NCBI GenBank assembly: GCA_003020965.1
Contig: PXRL01000007.1
Span: 47,166 to 111,165 of the forward strand
Direction: 5' to 3'
DNA from: Halobacteriales archaeon QS_4_69_225
GTDB taxonomy: Archaea; Halobacteriota; Halobacteria; Halobacteriales; Haloarculaceae
DNA length: 64,000 nucleotides
The position numbers and the translations under genes were made by a program. Of this stretch, positions 8,920 to 18,204 are shown one piece after another (the stretch's first letter is position 1; every line of letters starts with the position of its first letter). The notes below the pieces were generated by a model, which was given only the letters and a program-made list of their open reading frames with translations, made no database searches and was not told the origin of the DNA.

Positions 8920-10188
8920 ATGAACGTCGAGGATGCCGCCGAGGAGCTCGCTTCCGAACTCGGGGTCGAGACCGCGGAGGTCGAGGAGGACCTCGAGAAG
9001 CTCGTCTCCTACTCCGTCCCGCTGGAGGAGGCGAAAAGCAGCCTCCGTCGCAAGTACGGCGACGGGGCCGGCGGCGGCGACACGCCGCCGGAGACCGACG
9101 TCGGCGCGGTCGGCCCCGACGACGGCAGCGTCACCGTCACCGCCCGGGTGCTGACCGTCGGCAAGCGCTCGATCCAGTACGACGGCACCGAGCAGGCGAT
9201 CTTCGAGGGAGAGCTGGCCGACGAGACCGGCCGCATCTCCTACACCGCCTGGACGGACTTCGCGCTGTCGCCGGGCGACACCATCACGGCCGGCAACGCC
9301 GGCGTCCGCGAGTGGGAGGGCGAACCCGAACTCAACCTCGGGGAGTCGACGACCGTCACCGTCCAGGAGGAGCCGCTCGAGGTGCCGCACGAGGTCGGCG
9401 GCGAGCGGGACCTCGCCGACCTCGAGCCAGGCGACCGCGGCCGGACCGTCGAGGTCCGGGTCCTGGAGGTCGAGTCGAAGACCATCGACGGCCGCGACGG
9501 CGAGACGGAGATCCTCAGCGGCGTCGTCGGCGACGAGTCCGCCCGGCTGCCCGTCACCGACTGGGACCCACACGACGCGGTCGCCGCCGGCGAGTCCGTC
9601 CGGCTGGAGGACGTCTACGTCCGGGAGTTCCGCGGCGTCCCGTCGGTCAACGTCACGGAGTTCTCGACGGTCGAGCCGACCGCCGACGTCGACGTCGACG
9701 ACTCGGCGGCCCGGATGACCGTCCGGGAGGCCGTCGCGTCGGGCGGCGTCTTCGACGTCGAGGTCGTCGGCAACGTCATCGAGGTGCGGGACGGCTCGGG
9801 GCTCATCCAGCGCTGTCCCGACTGCGGCCGCGTCGTCCAGAACGACCAGTGCCGCAGCCACGGCGCCGTCGACCCCGAGGACGACCTCCGGGTGAAGGCC
9901 ATCCTCGACGACGGCACCGACACGGTGACGGTGGTTCTCGGCCGGGAGCCCACCGAGGCAGTGTACGGCGGGACGCTGGAAGAGGCCCTCGAGGACGCCC
10001 GCGACGCGATGGACCGCGGGGTCGTCGCCGACGCCATCGCCGACGACATCGTCGGCGGCGAGTTCCGCGTCCGCGGGATGCTGTCGGTCGACGAGTACGG
10101 CGCCAACCTCGACGCCGACGACTTCGCCGAAAGCGACGACGACCCCGCCGACCGGGCCCGCGAGCTGCTCGCGGAGGTGACGACATGA
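8920..10188 (+). CDS. rpa1: Replication protein A, zinc-finger type
   Basis: A 422-residue single-stranded DNA-binding protein of replication and repair. The first 60 residues form a helical N-terminal domain (NVEDAAEELASELGVE). Three OB-fold-like units follow, at about 70-165, 175-270 and 290-400. The third is interrupted by a zinc finger, CPDCGRVVQNDQCRSHG. I chose the ATG at 8920 because it begins the conserved N-terminus; in-frame sequence upstream is low-complexity Arg-rich. The stop overlaps the next start (ATGA). The order rpa, rpa-associated protein, phosphoesterase matches the rpa1 operon described in Haloferax volcanii, hence the symbol. Known haloarchaeal RPA acts with its operon partner, not as a eukaryote-like heterotrimer. 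Confidence 0.88.
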   Translation: MNVEDAAEELASELGVETAEVEEDLEKLVSYSVPLEEAKSSLRRKYGDGAGGGDTPPETDVGAVGPDDGSVTVTARVLTVGKRSIQYDGTEQAIFEGELADETGRISYTAWTDFALSPGDTITAGNAGVREWEGEPELNLGESTTVTVQEEPLEVPHEVGGERDLADLEPGDRGRTVEVRVLEVESKTIDGRDGETEILSGVVGDESARLPVTDWDPHDAVAAGESVRLEDVYVREFRGVPSVNVTEFSTVEPTADVDVDDSAARMTVREAVASGGVFDVEVVGNVIEVRDGSGLIQRCPDCGRVVQNDQCRSHGAVDPEDDLRVKAILDDGTDTVTVVLGREPTEAVYGGTLEEALEDARDAMDRGVVADAIADDIVGGEFRVRGMLSVDEYGANLDADDFAESDDDPADRARELLAEVTT

Positions 10189-11801
10189 GCGACGCCGACG
10201 ACTCCGGGCCCGGCCGCCGCGAGGTGGCCTACCGGCTGTTCACCGCCGAGTTCGACGACGCCGAGTTCGATTACAGCGAAAGCGACGAGGAGCGGGCGCC
10301 CAACTACGTCGTCACGCCGACCGGCGCCCGCGCCAACCGGCTGTTCGCGGTCGGCGTCCTCACGGAGGTCGAAAGCGTCAACCCGGAGATGGTCCGGGGC
10401 CGGGTCGTCGACCCGACGGGCGCGTTCGTCACCTACGCCGGCCAGTACCAGCCCGAGGCGCTCGCGGTCCTCGAGCGGACGGAGCCGCCGGCGTTCGTCG
10501 CGCTGTCCGGGAAGGCCCGGACCTTCGAGCCGGACGACGACGACGTCGTCTACTCGTCGGTCCGGCCGGAGTCGGTCAGCGCCGTCGACGCCGAAACGCG
10601 GGACCGCTGGGTCGTGACGGCCGCCGAGCGGACGCTCGACCGGGTCGGCGTCGCCGCCGCCGCCCTGGAGTCGGGGCTGACCGGCGACGCCCTCCGGGCG
10701 GCGCTGGCCGACGCCGGCGTCGACGACCGGCTGGCCGACGGCGTCGCCCTCGCCCTGGAGTACTACGACACCACGCCGGCGTACCTCGGGGCGCTCCGGG
10801 AGACCGCACTCGACGCCGCCCGCGTCGTCGCCGGCGACGCCGACGAGGCCGACGCCCCGGCGCTGGCGCCGGGCGATTCCGGCGGCCCGGACGCTCCGAC
10901 GGCGGCCGACCTCGCGACGATGGAGCTGTCGGCGCCCGCGACGGCCGGCGACGCCGGCGGTGCCGGCGCGACGACGGCCGCCGAGCCGGAGCCCGAACCC
11001 GAGCCCGTGGAGGCAACCGCCGGCGCCGGAACGGACGTGGAGTCGACGACCTCGACTCCGGACGACGACGCCGCCGAGGCGGAGCCGACGGCGGCGACGG
11101 CCGATACCGGGGCCGACTCGGGCGTCGGTGCGGACGCGGACACGGACACGGAGGCCGACGCCGACGTCGACGCGGACGCGGCGGTCGATTCCGACGTCGA
11201 GACGGAGACGGAGGCGGACGTGGAGACCGAAATCGGAGACCTGGAGGCAGCCACGGCGGACACCGCCGAGGCCGACGACGAGCCCGCCCTCGACGCGGAC
11301 CGCGGCGACGCCGAGGAGCCCGGCGAGTTCGAGCCCGGCGAGTTCGACCTCGACGAGGAGACCAGACAGGAGGTCGAGGAGGAGTACGGCACGGAGTTCT
11401 CGACGGCCGACGAGGTCGAGGAGGCCGACATCGAAACCCCGGAGCCCGACACCGAGGCCGAGGAATCGGACGAGACGGCCGACGAGCCGGCGGGCGACGA
11501 TGACGACGACGACGGCGCCGACGTCGATGCCGAGGCCGACGAGCCCGAGTCCGACCCGGAGGAGGAGGCCGGCGAGGCCGACGCCGGAGACGACGAGGAC
11601 GAAGACGTCGACCTCGAGGACGCGGTCATGACGGCGATGGAGACGGTCGGCGACGGCGACGGCGCCGACCGGGAGGCGCTGGTGGCGGCCGTCGTCGACG
11701 AGCACGGCGTCGACCCGGAGGCCGTCGAGGAGGCCATCCAGGACGCGCTGATGAGCGGCCGGTGTTACGAGCCGGCCGACGGGACGCTGAAGGCCATCTG
11801 A
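10185..11801 (+). CDS. rpap1: RPA-associated protein (COG3390 family)
   Basis: A 538-residue partner of RPA. Residues 1-220 match the COG3390 OB-fold domain (VAYRLFTAEF, RLFAVGVLTEVESV, RVVDPTGAFVTYAGQYQPEA). A very acidic, repetitive linker of roughly 220 residues follows, rich in DAD, EAD and TEPEPEP. The last 60 residues (AVMTAMETVG to MSGRCYEPADGTLKAI) look like a winged-helix domain. The start overlaps the rpa stop by 4 nt, and GGAGGTGA at 10173-10180 is a good ribosome-binding site. It should bind RPA and modulate its interaction with DNA. The long acidic linker is longer than I expect for the family and may vary by replication slippage. Confidence 0.85.
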   Translation: MSDADDSGPGRREVAYRLFTAEFDDAEFDYSESDEERAPNYVVTPTGARANRLFAVGVLTEVESVNPEMVRGRVVDPTGAFVTYAGQYQPEALAVLERTEPPAFVALSGKARTFEPDDDDVVYSSVRPESVSAVDAETRDRWVVTAAERTLDRVGVAAAALESGLTGDALRAALADAGVDDRLADGVALALEYYDTTPAYLGALRETALDAARVVAGDADEADAPALAPGDSGGPDAPTAADLATMELSAPATAGDAGGAGATTAAEPEPEPEPVEATAGAGTDVESTTSTPDDDAAEAEPTAATADTGADSGVGADADTDTEADADVDADAAVDSDVETETEADVETEIGDLEAATADTAEADDEPALDADRGDAEEPGEFEPGEFDLDEETRQEVEEEYGTEFSTADEVEEADIETPEPDTEAEESDETADEPAGDDDDDDGADVDAEADEPESDPEEEAGEADAGDDEDEDVDLEDAVMTAMETVGDGDGADREALVAAVVDEHGVDPEAVEEAIQDALMSGRCYEPADGTLKAI

Positions 11802-12539
11802 ATGCTGGAGCCGGTTCCAGGCGAGCCCGCGGCGGTCGCCGATTGCGGGCCGGAGCGGGCCCTCGTCGTCGCCGACTACCACGCCGGCCTCGAGGTCGGC
11901 CTCCGTTCGGAGGGCGTCGAGATACGGAGCCACGCCGGAGAGCGCCGCGAGCACCTGCTGGAGCTGCTGGCGGCGACGAGCGCCGACCGGGTCGTCTTCC
12001 TCGGCGACCTCGGCAACGGCATCGGCGAGCCGACCGGCGCCGAGCGGGTCGAGCTCCGGGAACTGCTGTCGGCGGTGACGGACCGGGTGCCCGTGATAGT
12101 GACGAAGGGCAACCACGACGGCGACCTGTCGGCGGTGACCGACCGCTTCGCCGGCGTCGAGCTCGCCGACGGCCCGGGGACGCGCGTCGGCGACGTCGGC
12201 TTCTGTCACGGCCACACCTGGCCCGACGAGGCGGTGCTCGCGGCGCCGACGGTCTGTACGGCCCACGAGCACCCGCAGGTGGCCCTGGAGGACGCCGTCG
12301 GCGGCCGCCGCACCGAGCGGGCGTGGCTCCGGGGCCGGCTCGACTCCGAGGCGTTCGATCACGACTACGACCGCGTCGGCGACCGGCTGGTCGTCTGTCC
12401 CGCGTTCAACGACCTCTCGGGCGGCACCCACGTCAACGAGGCCGACGACTTCCTGTCGCCGTTCCTGCCGGCGGGGCTGGACGACGGCGAGGCGTACCTG
12501 CTGGACGGCACCCGACTGGGGCCGTACCGGGCGGTCTGA
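11802..12539 (+). CDS. rpe: Calcineurin-like metallophosphoesterase of the RPA operon
   Basis: A 245-residue protein starting directly after the rpap1 stop. It has the metal-binding signature of calcineurin-type phosphoesterases: VVADYHAG (D-x-H), FLGDLGNG (GD), KGNHDGDL (GNHD), and late histidines in FCHGHTW and CTAHEHPQV. The order is normal for archaeal COG1407 proteins. Position as third gene of the rpa1 operon suggests processing of nucleic acid ends or nucleotides at ssDNA, and an rpe gene occupies this position in Haloferax. The actual substrate is unknown. A 450-bp intergenic region with a hairpin array follows it. Confidence 0.85.
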   Translation: MLEPVPGEPAAVADCGPERALVVADYHAGLEVGLRSEGVEIRSHAGERREHLLELLAATSADRVVFLGDLGNGIGEPTGAERVELRELLSAVTDRVPVIVTKGNHDGDLSAVTDRFAGVELADGPGTRVGDVGFCHGHTWPDEAVLAAPTVCTAHEHPQVALEDAVGGRRTERAWLRGRLDSEAFDHDYDRVGDRLVVCPAFNDLSGGTHVNEADDFLSPFLPAGLDDGEAYLLDGTRLGPYRAV

Positions 12540-12988
12540 CCGCCCGCTGCCGGCCATCCGACCCGGCGACCGGCGCGGACACAGATGCGGGTGCGGGTGG
12601 TTCGACAGTAGTGTTAGATAAGAACTCGTAGAGAGGCTTGAAGACGTAGAAAGCCCTCGACGCTCTCGACTCCCGCGACTCGCTGTCGTCCGAGAGAGCG
12701 ATGCTCTCTCGTGATGACGAAAGACGCGTCGCGTCTTTCGAACCACGCGCTTCGGCCGCGGTGCGGCCTGCAGTGTCCTCGCGCGGCGCAGCCGCGCGAG
12801 CGGGCCGAGGGACCTCCGGTCCCTCGCGGCTTGCGTCGTCGGGGTTCGCCGAGAGCGCCTCGCCCTTTCAGTCCGCCAGGAGTCAGTTGAGCGGCCGACA
12901 GAAACTAACTCGGTGCTCGGTGCTTATCTGAACACCGCCGGTTCGACAAGCGGGCCGCTTAATCGGCTCGCGCTATTAGGGTAGAGCG
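12540..12988. other. Intergenic region with five-hairpin array
   Basis: No gene is supported in these 449 bp. The centre (12691-12826) holds the hairpin array described separately. It is framed on the left by GAAAGCCCTCGACGCTCTCG (from 12649) and on the right by CGCCCTTTCAGTCCGCC (about 12860). I recall similar left and right frames around palindromes in other haloarchaeal genomes, but could not check. The last 60 bp hold the promoter of the helicase gene. Confidence 0.6.
12691..12826. repeat. Array of five perfect hairpins with 3-nt loops
   Basis: Five perfect inverted repeats follow each other: 12691-12711 (CGAGAGAGC, loop GAT), 12718-12740 (CGAAAGACGC, loop GTC), 12754-12768 (GGCCGC, loop GGT), 12778-12800 (CTCGCGCGGC, loop GCA) and 12806-12826 (CGAGGGACC, loop TCC). 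Stems are 6-10 bp and unrelated to each other, but every loop is exactly 3 nt. The CGAAAGACGC stem recurs at 33491. The array may be a terminator for the rpa operon, a REP-like element, or both. Confidence 0.8.
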
Positions 12989-15747
12989 ATGAGTGACACC
13001 CTAGCCGCCGGCATGGACGCCTTCGCCAGCCTCCACCCGGCGGTGCGCGAGGCGCTGTCCGAGCGGGGGTTCACGACGCCGACCGAGCCACAGCGCGAGG
13101 CGATTCCGGCGCTCGTCGCCGGCGAGCACGGCCTCGTCGTCGCGCCGACCGGTACGTGACGCCGCTGCGGGCGCTGAACCGCGACATGCGCGAACGGCTG
13201 GAGTGGTGGGGCGAGACCCTCGACATCGATGTGGACGTCAGACACGGCGACACGACGGACTACCAGCGACAGCAGCAGGCCGAGAACCCGCCGGACGTGC
13301 TGGTGACGACGCCGGAGACGATGCAGGCGATGTTCACCGGCGAGAAGCTCCGCCGGGCGCTTGCCGACGTCGAGCACGTCGTCGTCGACGAGGTCCACGA
13401 ACTCGCCGAGTCCAAGCGCGGCGCCCAGCTGACGGTCGGCCTCGAGCATCTCCGGGAGCACGCCGGCCCGGTCCAGCGGATCGGGCTGTCGGCGACGGTC
13501 GGCGACCCCGCGGAGGTGGGGCGGTTCCTCACCGGCGACCGCGGCTGCCGGGTCGTCGAGGTCGAGGCCGGCACCGACCTCGACGTCGAGGTTCGGACGC
13601 CGCGGATCCGGTCGACGGACCACGAGACCGCCAGCCGGCTGATGACCGACGCGACCGTCGCCAGTCACGTCCGCTGTATCGACGGGATCGTCGCGGACAA
13701 CGACTCGACGCTGGTGTTCGTCAACACCCGTCAGACCGCCGAGGGACTCGGCTCCCGGCTGAAGGCCTACGGCACCGACGTCGGGGTCCACCACGGCTCG
13801 CTGTCGAAGGAGGCCCGGATCGACGTCGAGGACCGGTTCAAATCGGGCGAGCTGGACGCGCTGCTGTGTACGTCGTCGATGGAGCTGGGCATCGACGTCG
13901 GCCGCATCGACCACGTGATCCAGTACGCCAGCCCGCGGGAGGTGCGGCGGCTGCTCCAGCGGGTCGGCCGGGCGGGCCACCGCCGGGACGAGGTCTCGGC
14001 CGGCACGGTCGTCACGACCCACCCCGACGACACCCTCGAGGCGCTGGCCATCGTCGACCGTGCCGAGCGCGGCGCGGTCGAGGCGGCCGGCATCCACCAC
14101 GCCAGCCTCGACACCGTCGCCAACCAGGTCTGTGGGCTGCTGATGGGGCTCGGCGACCTGTCGGCGGCCCGCGCCTACGAGATCGTCACGCGGGCCTACC
14201 CGTTCCGGGAGCTCGCCGAGACCGACTTCAAGGCCGTCGTCCGGCAGCTGTCGGACAACCGCGTCCTCTGGCTCGACGAGGAGGCCGACCGCATCGAGTC
14301 CTCCGGCGGCACCTGGCAGTACTTCTACGCCAACCTCTCGATGATTCCGGACGAGGCCAACTACATCGTCTCGGACATGGCCTCCGGCCGGACCGTCGGG
14401 ACGCTGGCCGAGCGGTTCGTCGTCACCTTCGCCCAGCCCGGCGAGACGTTCATCCAGGGCGGCGACATGTGGCGCATCACGGAGATCGACGACGGCGAGG
14501 AGGAGGTACTCGTCACGCCGGTCGAGGACCCCGCCGGCGAGGTGCCCTCCTGGGTCGGCCAGGAGATTCCCGTCCCGTACGACGTCGCCCAGCGGGTCGG
14601 CCGGACGCGGGCGACGATCGCCCGGGGGTTCGACGAGGGCGCCTCCCGGGCGGCCGTCGCCGCCGACCTCGCCGGGCGGTTTCCCACCGACGAGCACACC
14701 GCCGAGACGGCGCTGGAGCCGTTCGAGCGACACGAGGCGGCAATGCCGACCGACGACCGCGTCGTCGTCGAGGGGTACGGCCGCAACGTCGTCGTCAACG
14801 CCGCCTTCGGCCACACGATCAACGAGACGCTCGGGCGGCTGCTGTCGGCGCTGATCGGCCAGCGCACCGGCTCGTCGGTCGCCCTCGAGACCGACCCCTA
14901 CCGCATCGAGCTGGAGGTGCCGGGCGGGACGAGCCTCGGCGACGTTCGCGAGCTGCTGGCGGAGACCGACCCCGCCCACGTCGCCGGGCTGGTCGAGCTG
15001 AGCCTGAAGAACGCCGATTCGCTGAAGTTCACCCTGGCGCAGGTCGCCGCCAAGTTCGGCGCGCTGAAGCGCTGGAAGGGCAAGGGCTCGAGTCAGAACG
15101 GCTTCGGCAAGGACCGGCTGCTCGAGGCGCTGGAGGACACCCCCATCTACGACGAGGCCGTCCGGGTCGTCCTCCACGAGCAGCTCGACGTCGACGGCGC
15201 CGCGGCGGCGCTGGAGCGCATCCAGTCCGGCGACCTCGCCCTCGAGACGGTCGGCGAGCGCACGCCGGTCGGCGGTGCCGGCCGCTCGTCCGGCCGGGAG
15301 CTGCTCGCGCCGGAGAACGCCGACGCCTCCGTTATCGAGACCGTCAAGGAGCGCATCCAGGAGGACCGCGTGCTCTTGGCGTGTCTCCACTGCAAGGAGT
15401 GGGACCGCCGCCAGCAGGTCAGCCGCGTCGACGACCAGCCCGAGTGCCCGGCCTGCGGGTCGACGCGGGTGGCGGCGCTGAACCCCTGGGCCGACGAGGT
15501 ACTGGCGGCCGTCCGGGCCGACGAACGCGACGAGGAGGCCGAAAAGCAAACCCGGCGGGCCTACCGGGCCGCCAGTCTCGTCCAGAGCCACGGCAAGAAG
15601 GCCGTCATCGCGCTCGCGGCCCGCGGCGTCGGCCCCCGCAACGCCGCCTACGTCATCAACAACCACCGCGAAAACGAAGACGACTTCTACCGGGACATCC
15701 TCGAGCGGGAGCGCAACTACGCCAAGACGAAGTCGTTCTGGGACTAA
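12989..15747 (+). pseudogene. Lhr-type ATP-dependent helicase, disrupted in the Walker A motif
   Basis: The conserved N-terminus (MSDTLAAGMDAFASLHPAV) starts at 12989 and reads to VVAPTGT, then hits a stop at 13159. The rest resumes in another frame at YVTPLRALNRDMRERL. In Lhr helicases the Walker A lysine and about 25 residues lie between APTGTG and YVTPLRAL, so a deletion with frameshift near 13150 removed motif I. Downstream 863 residues are intact: DEVHEL (motif II), GLSATVGD (motif III), the second RecA domain (VQYASPREVRRLLQRVGRAGH type), and a C-terminal zinc ribbon (CLHCKEW, CPACGS). Without motif I there is no ATPase. The rest shows no decay, so the lesion is recent or an assembly error. 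Confidence 0.85.
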
Positions 15748-18047
15748 TCCTCGATCTCCAGCTCGTTGGTCGTCACGTGGAGGTACTGGACGCTCGTGGT
15801 TCCGTTCTTGCCGTCGCCGACGGTCCGGCCCGAGAGGTCCTCGTCGTAGTGAACCTGTGCGCCGCCGTCGCCTTGGACCTTCTTGGCGATGATCGCCCCG
15901 TGGATGTGGGTATCAGAGTTGTCGATGTCGACCTTGGCGTTCGGCGCGTTGATGACGCCGGTGATATTGGTCTTGACGTTGGCACCCCCGGTGCCGTAGT
16001 AGTTGATCTCGACCCGCGTGGCGTCGTGCTCGCCGTCCGGCGCCGTCGTGATGTTGCCGCCGCTGAGTGAGAGGTCGTTGGAGACGTACAGCTCGACCCG
16101 GCCGCCCTCCTCGAAGATGACCTTCCCCTGGTCGACGTCCAGTCTCGAGACGTCGTACGTGCCGGGCGGAAGTTCGCAGACGTGACTCGAATCGCCGACC
16201 TGAATGGTGCCGCCGTCGTTCGTACAGCCCGCGGGAACGGGGTCGAGTTCGCTCTCAGGCGGGACCTCGATTTTGGGGGGGTCCGGCGCCGGCTCCTCCG
16301 GCGACTTCGGCGGGTTCGGGTCGTCCGGCGAGGTCGGGGCCGTGACGCTCGGCGAGCCGGTCGTGACACAGGACAGCGACGTATCTACGTGATGAACGTC
16401 GCCCGTGACGGTCACATTGGAACAACTGATGTTGCCGTCGACGTGGAGGTCGCCGCCGATAGTGGTCGACTTCAGATCCGCGTCGCCCCCGACGTAGACC
16501 GTGCCGGTGGCCTTGGTATCGCTCGAGGTGTCGAGGGCGCCGTCCACGAAGACATCGCCCGAGACCGTCGTCCCCGACAGGTCGGCGTCGCCGCCGACGT
16601 GGACGTCGCGCTCGTAGTCGCTGTCGGTGTCCTCGAGGTCCGCATCGGTGTAGGCTGACCTGTTGACGGTCGTGTCGTCGGTGTAGATGCCGCCGCTGGC
16701 GTGCAGTTCGCCAGGTACCTCGACCCCGGCGCTGTTGCTTTGCGTTCCGTAGGTGTCGTTCGTGTACACGTCGCCGCTCAGGATGGGGTTCTTGTTCCCG
16801 AGATCGTTCAGCGTCTCGGCGTGGATGTCGCCGTCGATCGTCACGCCGTCGGCGTTGAACGTGAGTCCGCTGCCGGTGCGGACCCCGCCGACGGAGAGGC
16901 CGGAGTTGCTCAGCGTGACCTTCTCCTCGGAATGGATGGTCCCGCCGACCTCGTCGCCGTTCACCGTGACCTTCCGTTCGGCGAAGATGTCCTCCTTGAC
17001 GCTTCCCGAGTCCTGTATCTCCACCTTCCGCTGGCTGTGGATGCTGCCGTTGACGCGGCCGCCGCTCGTCACGCTCACCTTCTCGCCCTGCCGAATCGTG
17101 TAGACGTCGCCGTCGACGGTCCCCTCTATCGGGTTGACGCCGCCGTCGGTGACCACGTCGCCGTCGCCGTCGGCGTCCGACGACGAGTACGTGTCGGAGC
17201 CGTAGCTATCGACCTCCAGGTTCTGGACCTGGACGGCGTTGCTGCCGTCCCCGCCCGTGTAGATGGCGTTCTCGATCGTCGCCGGCGACGGCACGACCAG
17301 CTCGACGGTCACCGTCTTCGCGTCGTCGTCCAGCTCGACGACCCTGCCGGCGGTCCGGCCGGCGATGAACTCGCCCCAGGCCTGGTAGTACTCGCTGTGG
17401 ATGGTCACGTAGACGCTGCCGCTGGAGTCCGGAAGCGGGTTGGTCAGGCTGTCGACCCGGTCGGTCGGGCCGGCCGTCGCGGTCAGATCGACCGTCGAGC
17501 CGCCGCTGCCGACGTCGCCCGAGACGACGACGACCGGCAGCGTCAGCGTGTCGCCGCGGTAGTGGAACTCCGGCGGCGACACCATCCGGGCTCTCCCGTC
17601 GTCGCCACGGCGCCAGACGCCGCCGCCCTCGTAGGCGACCGTCGTGTCGCCGGTGTCGTACTGGACGGTTCCCATGTTCTTCCGGGCGCCGCCGCAGCTC
17701 TCGTCGTCGTCGGCACCCTCCGGCAGGATGAACGACCGGTTGGTCGTCGTCCCGTTCTCGACGCAGATCCAGCTGGCGTTTTCCTCGACCGTGAGCCGTC
17801 CCTGGGAGGCGTCGACGGTCATCCCGCGCTGCTGGCTCCCGCCGAGGGCGACCGCCGCGGCCTCGGAGGCGACCTGGGTCATCTCCTGGCTGGCCCGCTC
17901 GCTCTCGGCGCTGGAGGAGACGTCGTCGATGGACCCGCCGCCGAGGACCGCCACGGTCGTCGCCCCGGTGAGGACGATCCCGATGAGCAGCACGACCGCA
18001 AGCGGGCTGCTCTGTCCCCGGCGTGTCATACTGTCTCTGCTCAGCAC
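15744..18047 (-). CDS. Pilin-like secreted protein with polymer-forming repeats (DUF7289-like)
   Basis: This 767-residue protein begins with a type IV pilin-like segment (RRGQSSPLAVVLLIGIVLTG) that would serve as prepilin signal and hydrophobic anchor. Residues 20-250 match my recollection of haloarchaeal DUF7289 proteins. Residues 290-560 form a long series of short beta repeats with SGDV, GGDADL, GTVYVGGD and GDLHVDG, like bactofilin and other polymer-forming cytoskeletal domains. A Pro-rich linker (PDDPNPPKSPEEPAPDPPK) leads to a second beta-helix-like region. Surface assembly or sheath formation is inferred. The gene is tail-to-tail with the helicase and their stop codons overlap by 2 nt. 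Confidence 0.75.
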   Translation of the reverse strand: MLSRDSMTRRGQSSPLAVVLLIGIVLTGATTVAVLGGGSIDDVSSSAESERASQEMTQVASEAAAVALGGSQQRGMTVDASQGRLTVEENASWICVENGTTTNRSFILPEGADDDESCGGARKNMGTVQYDTGDTTVAYEGGGVWRRGDDGRARMVSPPEFHYRGDTLTLPVVVVSGDVGSGGSTVDLTATAGPTDRVDSLTNPLPDSSGSVYVTIHSEYYQAWGEFIAGRTAGRVVELDDDAKTVTVELVVPSPATIENAIYTGGDGSNAVQVQNLEVDSYGSDTYSSSDADGDGDVVTDGGVNPIEGTVDGDVYTIRQGEKVSVTSGGRVNGSIHSQRKVEIQDSGSVKEDIFAERKVTVNGDEVGGTIHSEEKVTLSNSGLSVGGVRTGSGLTFNADGVTIDGDIHAETLNDLGNKNPILSGDVYTNDTYGTQSNSAGVEVPGELHASGGIYTDDTTVNRSAYTDADLEDTDSDYERDVHVGGDADLSGTTVSGDVFVDGALDTSSDTKATGTVYVGGDADLKSTTIGGDLHVDGNISCSNVTVTGDVHHVDTSLSCVTTGSPSVTAPTSPDDPNPPKSPEEPAPDPPKIEVPPESELDPVPAGCTNDGGTIQVGDSSHVCELPPGTYDVSRLDVDQGKVIFEEGGRVELYVSNDLSLSGGNITTAPDGEHDATRVEINYYGTGGANVKTNITGVINAPNAKVDIDNSDTHIHGAIIAKKVQGDGGAQVHYDEDLSGRTVGDGKNGTTSVQYLHVTTNELEIED

Positions 18048-18130
18048 CGCTCGTGAAAAAAGGCCGCTCGCGAATCGACTCCCGAAACGCGCCGTGCCGC
18101 CGGCCCCGGCTCACTGCGGTAACAGCGCGG

Positions 18131-18203
18131 AAGCCACCGGCTTTGGCTGTTCCCAGAACACTTCGCGTTCTGGCGTGCCAGTCAGAAATCGAAGATTTCT
18201 GAC
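18131..18203. repeat. Three consecutive 3-nt-loop hairpins
   Basis: 18131-18143 is AAGCC loop ACC. 18153-18173 is CCAGAACAC loop TTC with one mismatch in nine pairs. 18181-18203 is GTCAGAAATC loop GAA, perfect 10 bp. The 8-bp core CAGAAATC/GATTTCTG is shared with the hairpin at 33310. They sit between the pilin-like gene and the IS remnant. Confidence 0.7.
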
Positions 18204-18204
18204 G

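Noticed and set aside
11000..11630. GAC/GAG-rich stretch as a DNA tandem repeat element
   Set aside because: It is the acidic linker of rpap1; codons vary and the frame is kept, so it is coding low complexity rather than a repeat element.
9615..12746. 1043-codon minus-strand frame over the rpa operon
   Set aside because: Valine/Gly/Arg-rich shadow of rpa1, rpap1 and rpe, all of which are recognised families on the other strand.
12976..15666. 896-codon minus-strand frame over the helicase
   Set aside because: Shadow of the Lhr-type helicase, whose motifs are clear on the plus strand.
13203..16070. 955-codon plus-strand frame overlapping the helicase
   Set aside because: Arg/Gly/Pro-rich out-of-frame reading of the helicase that continues into the convergent pilin-like gene.
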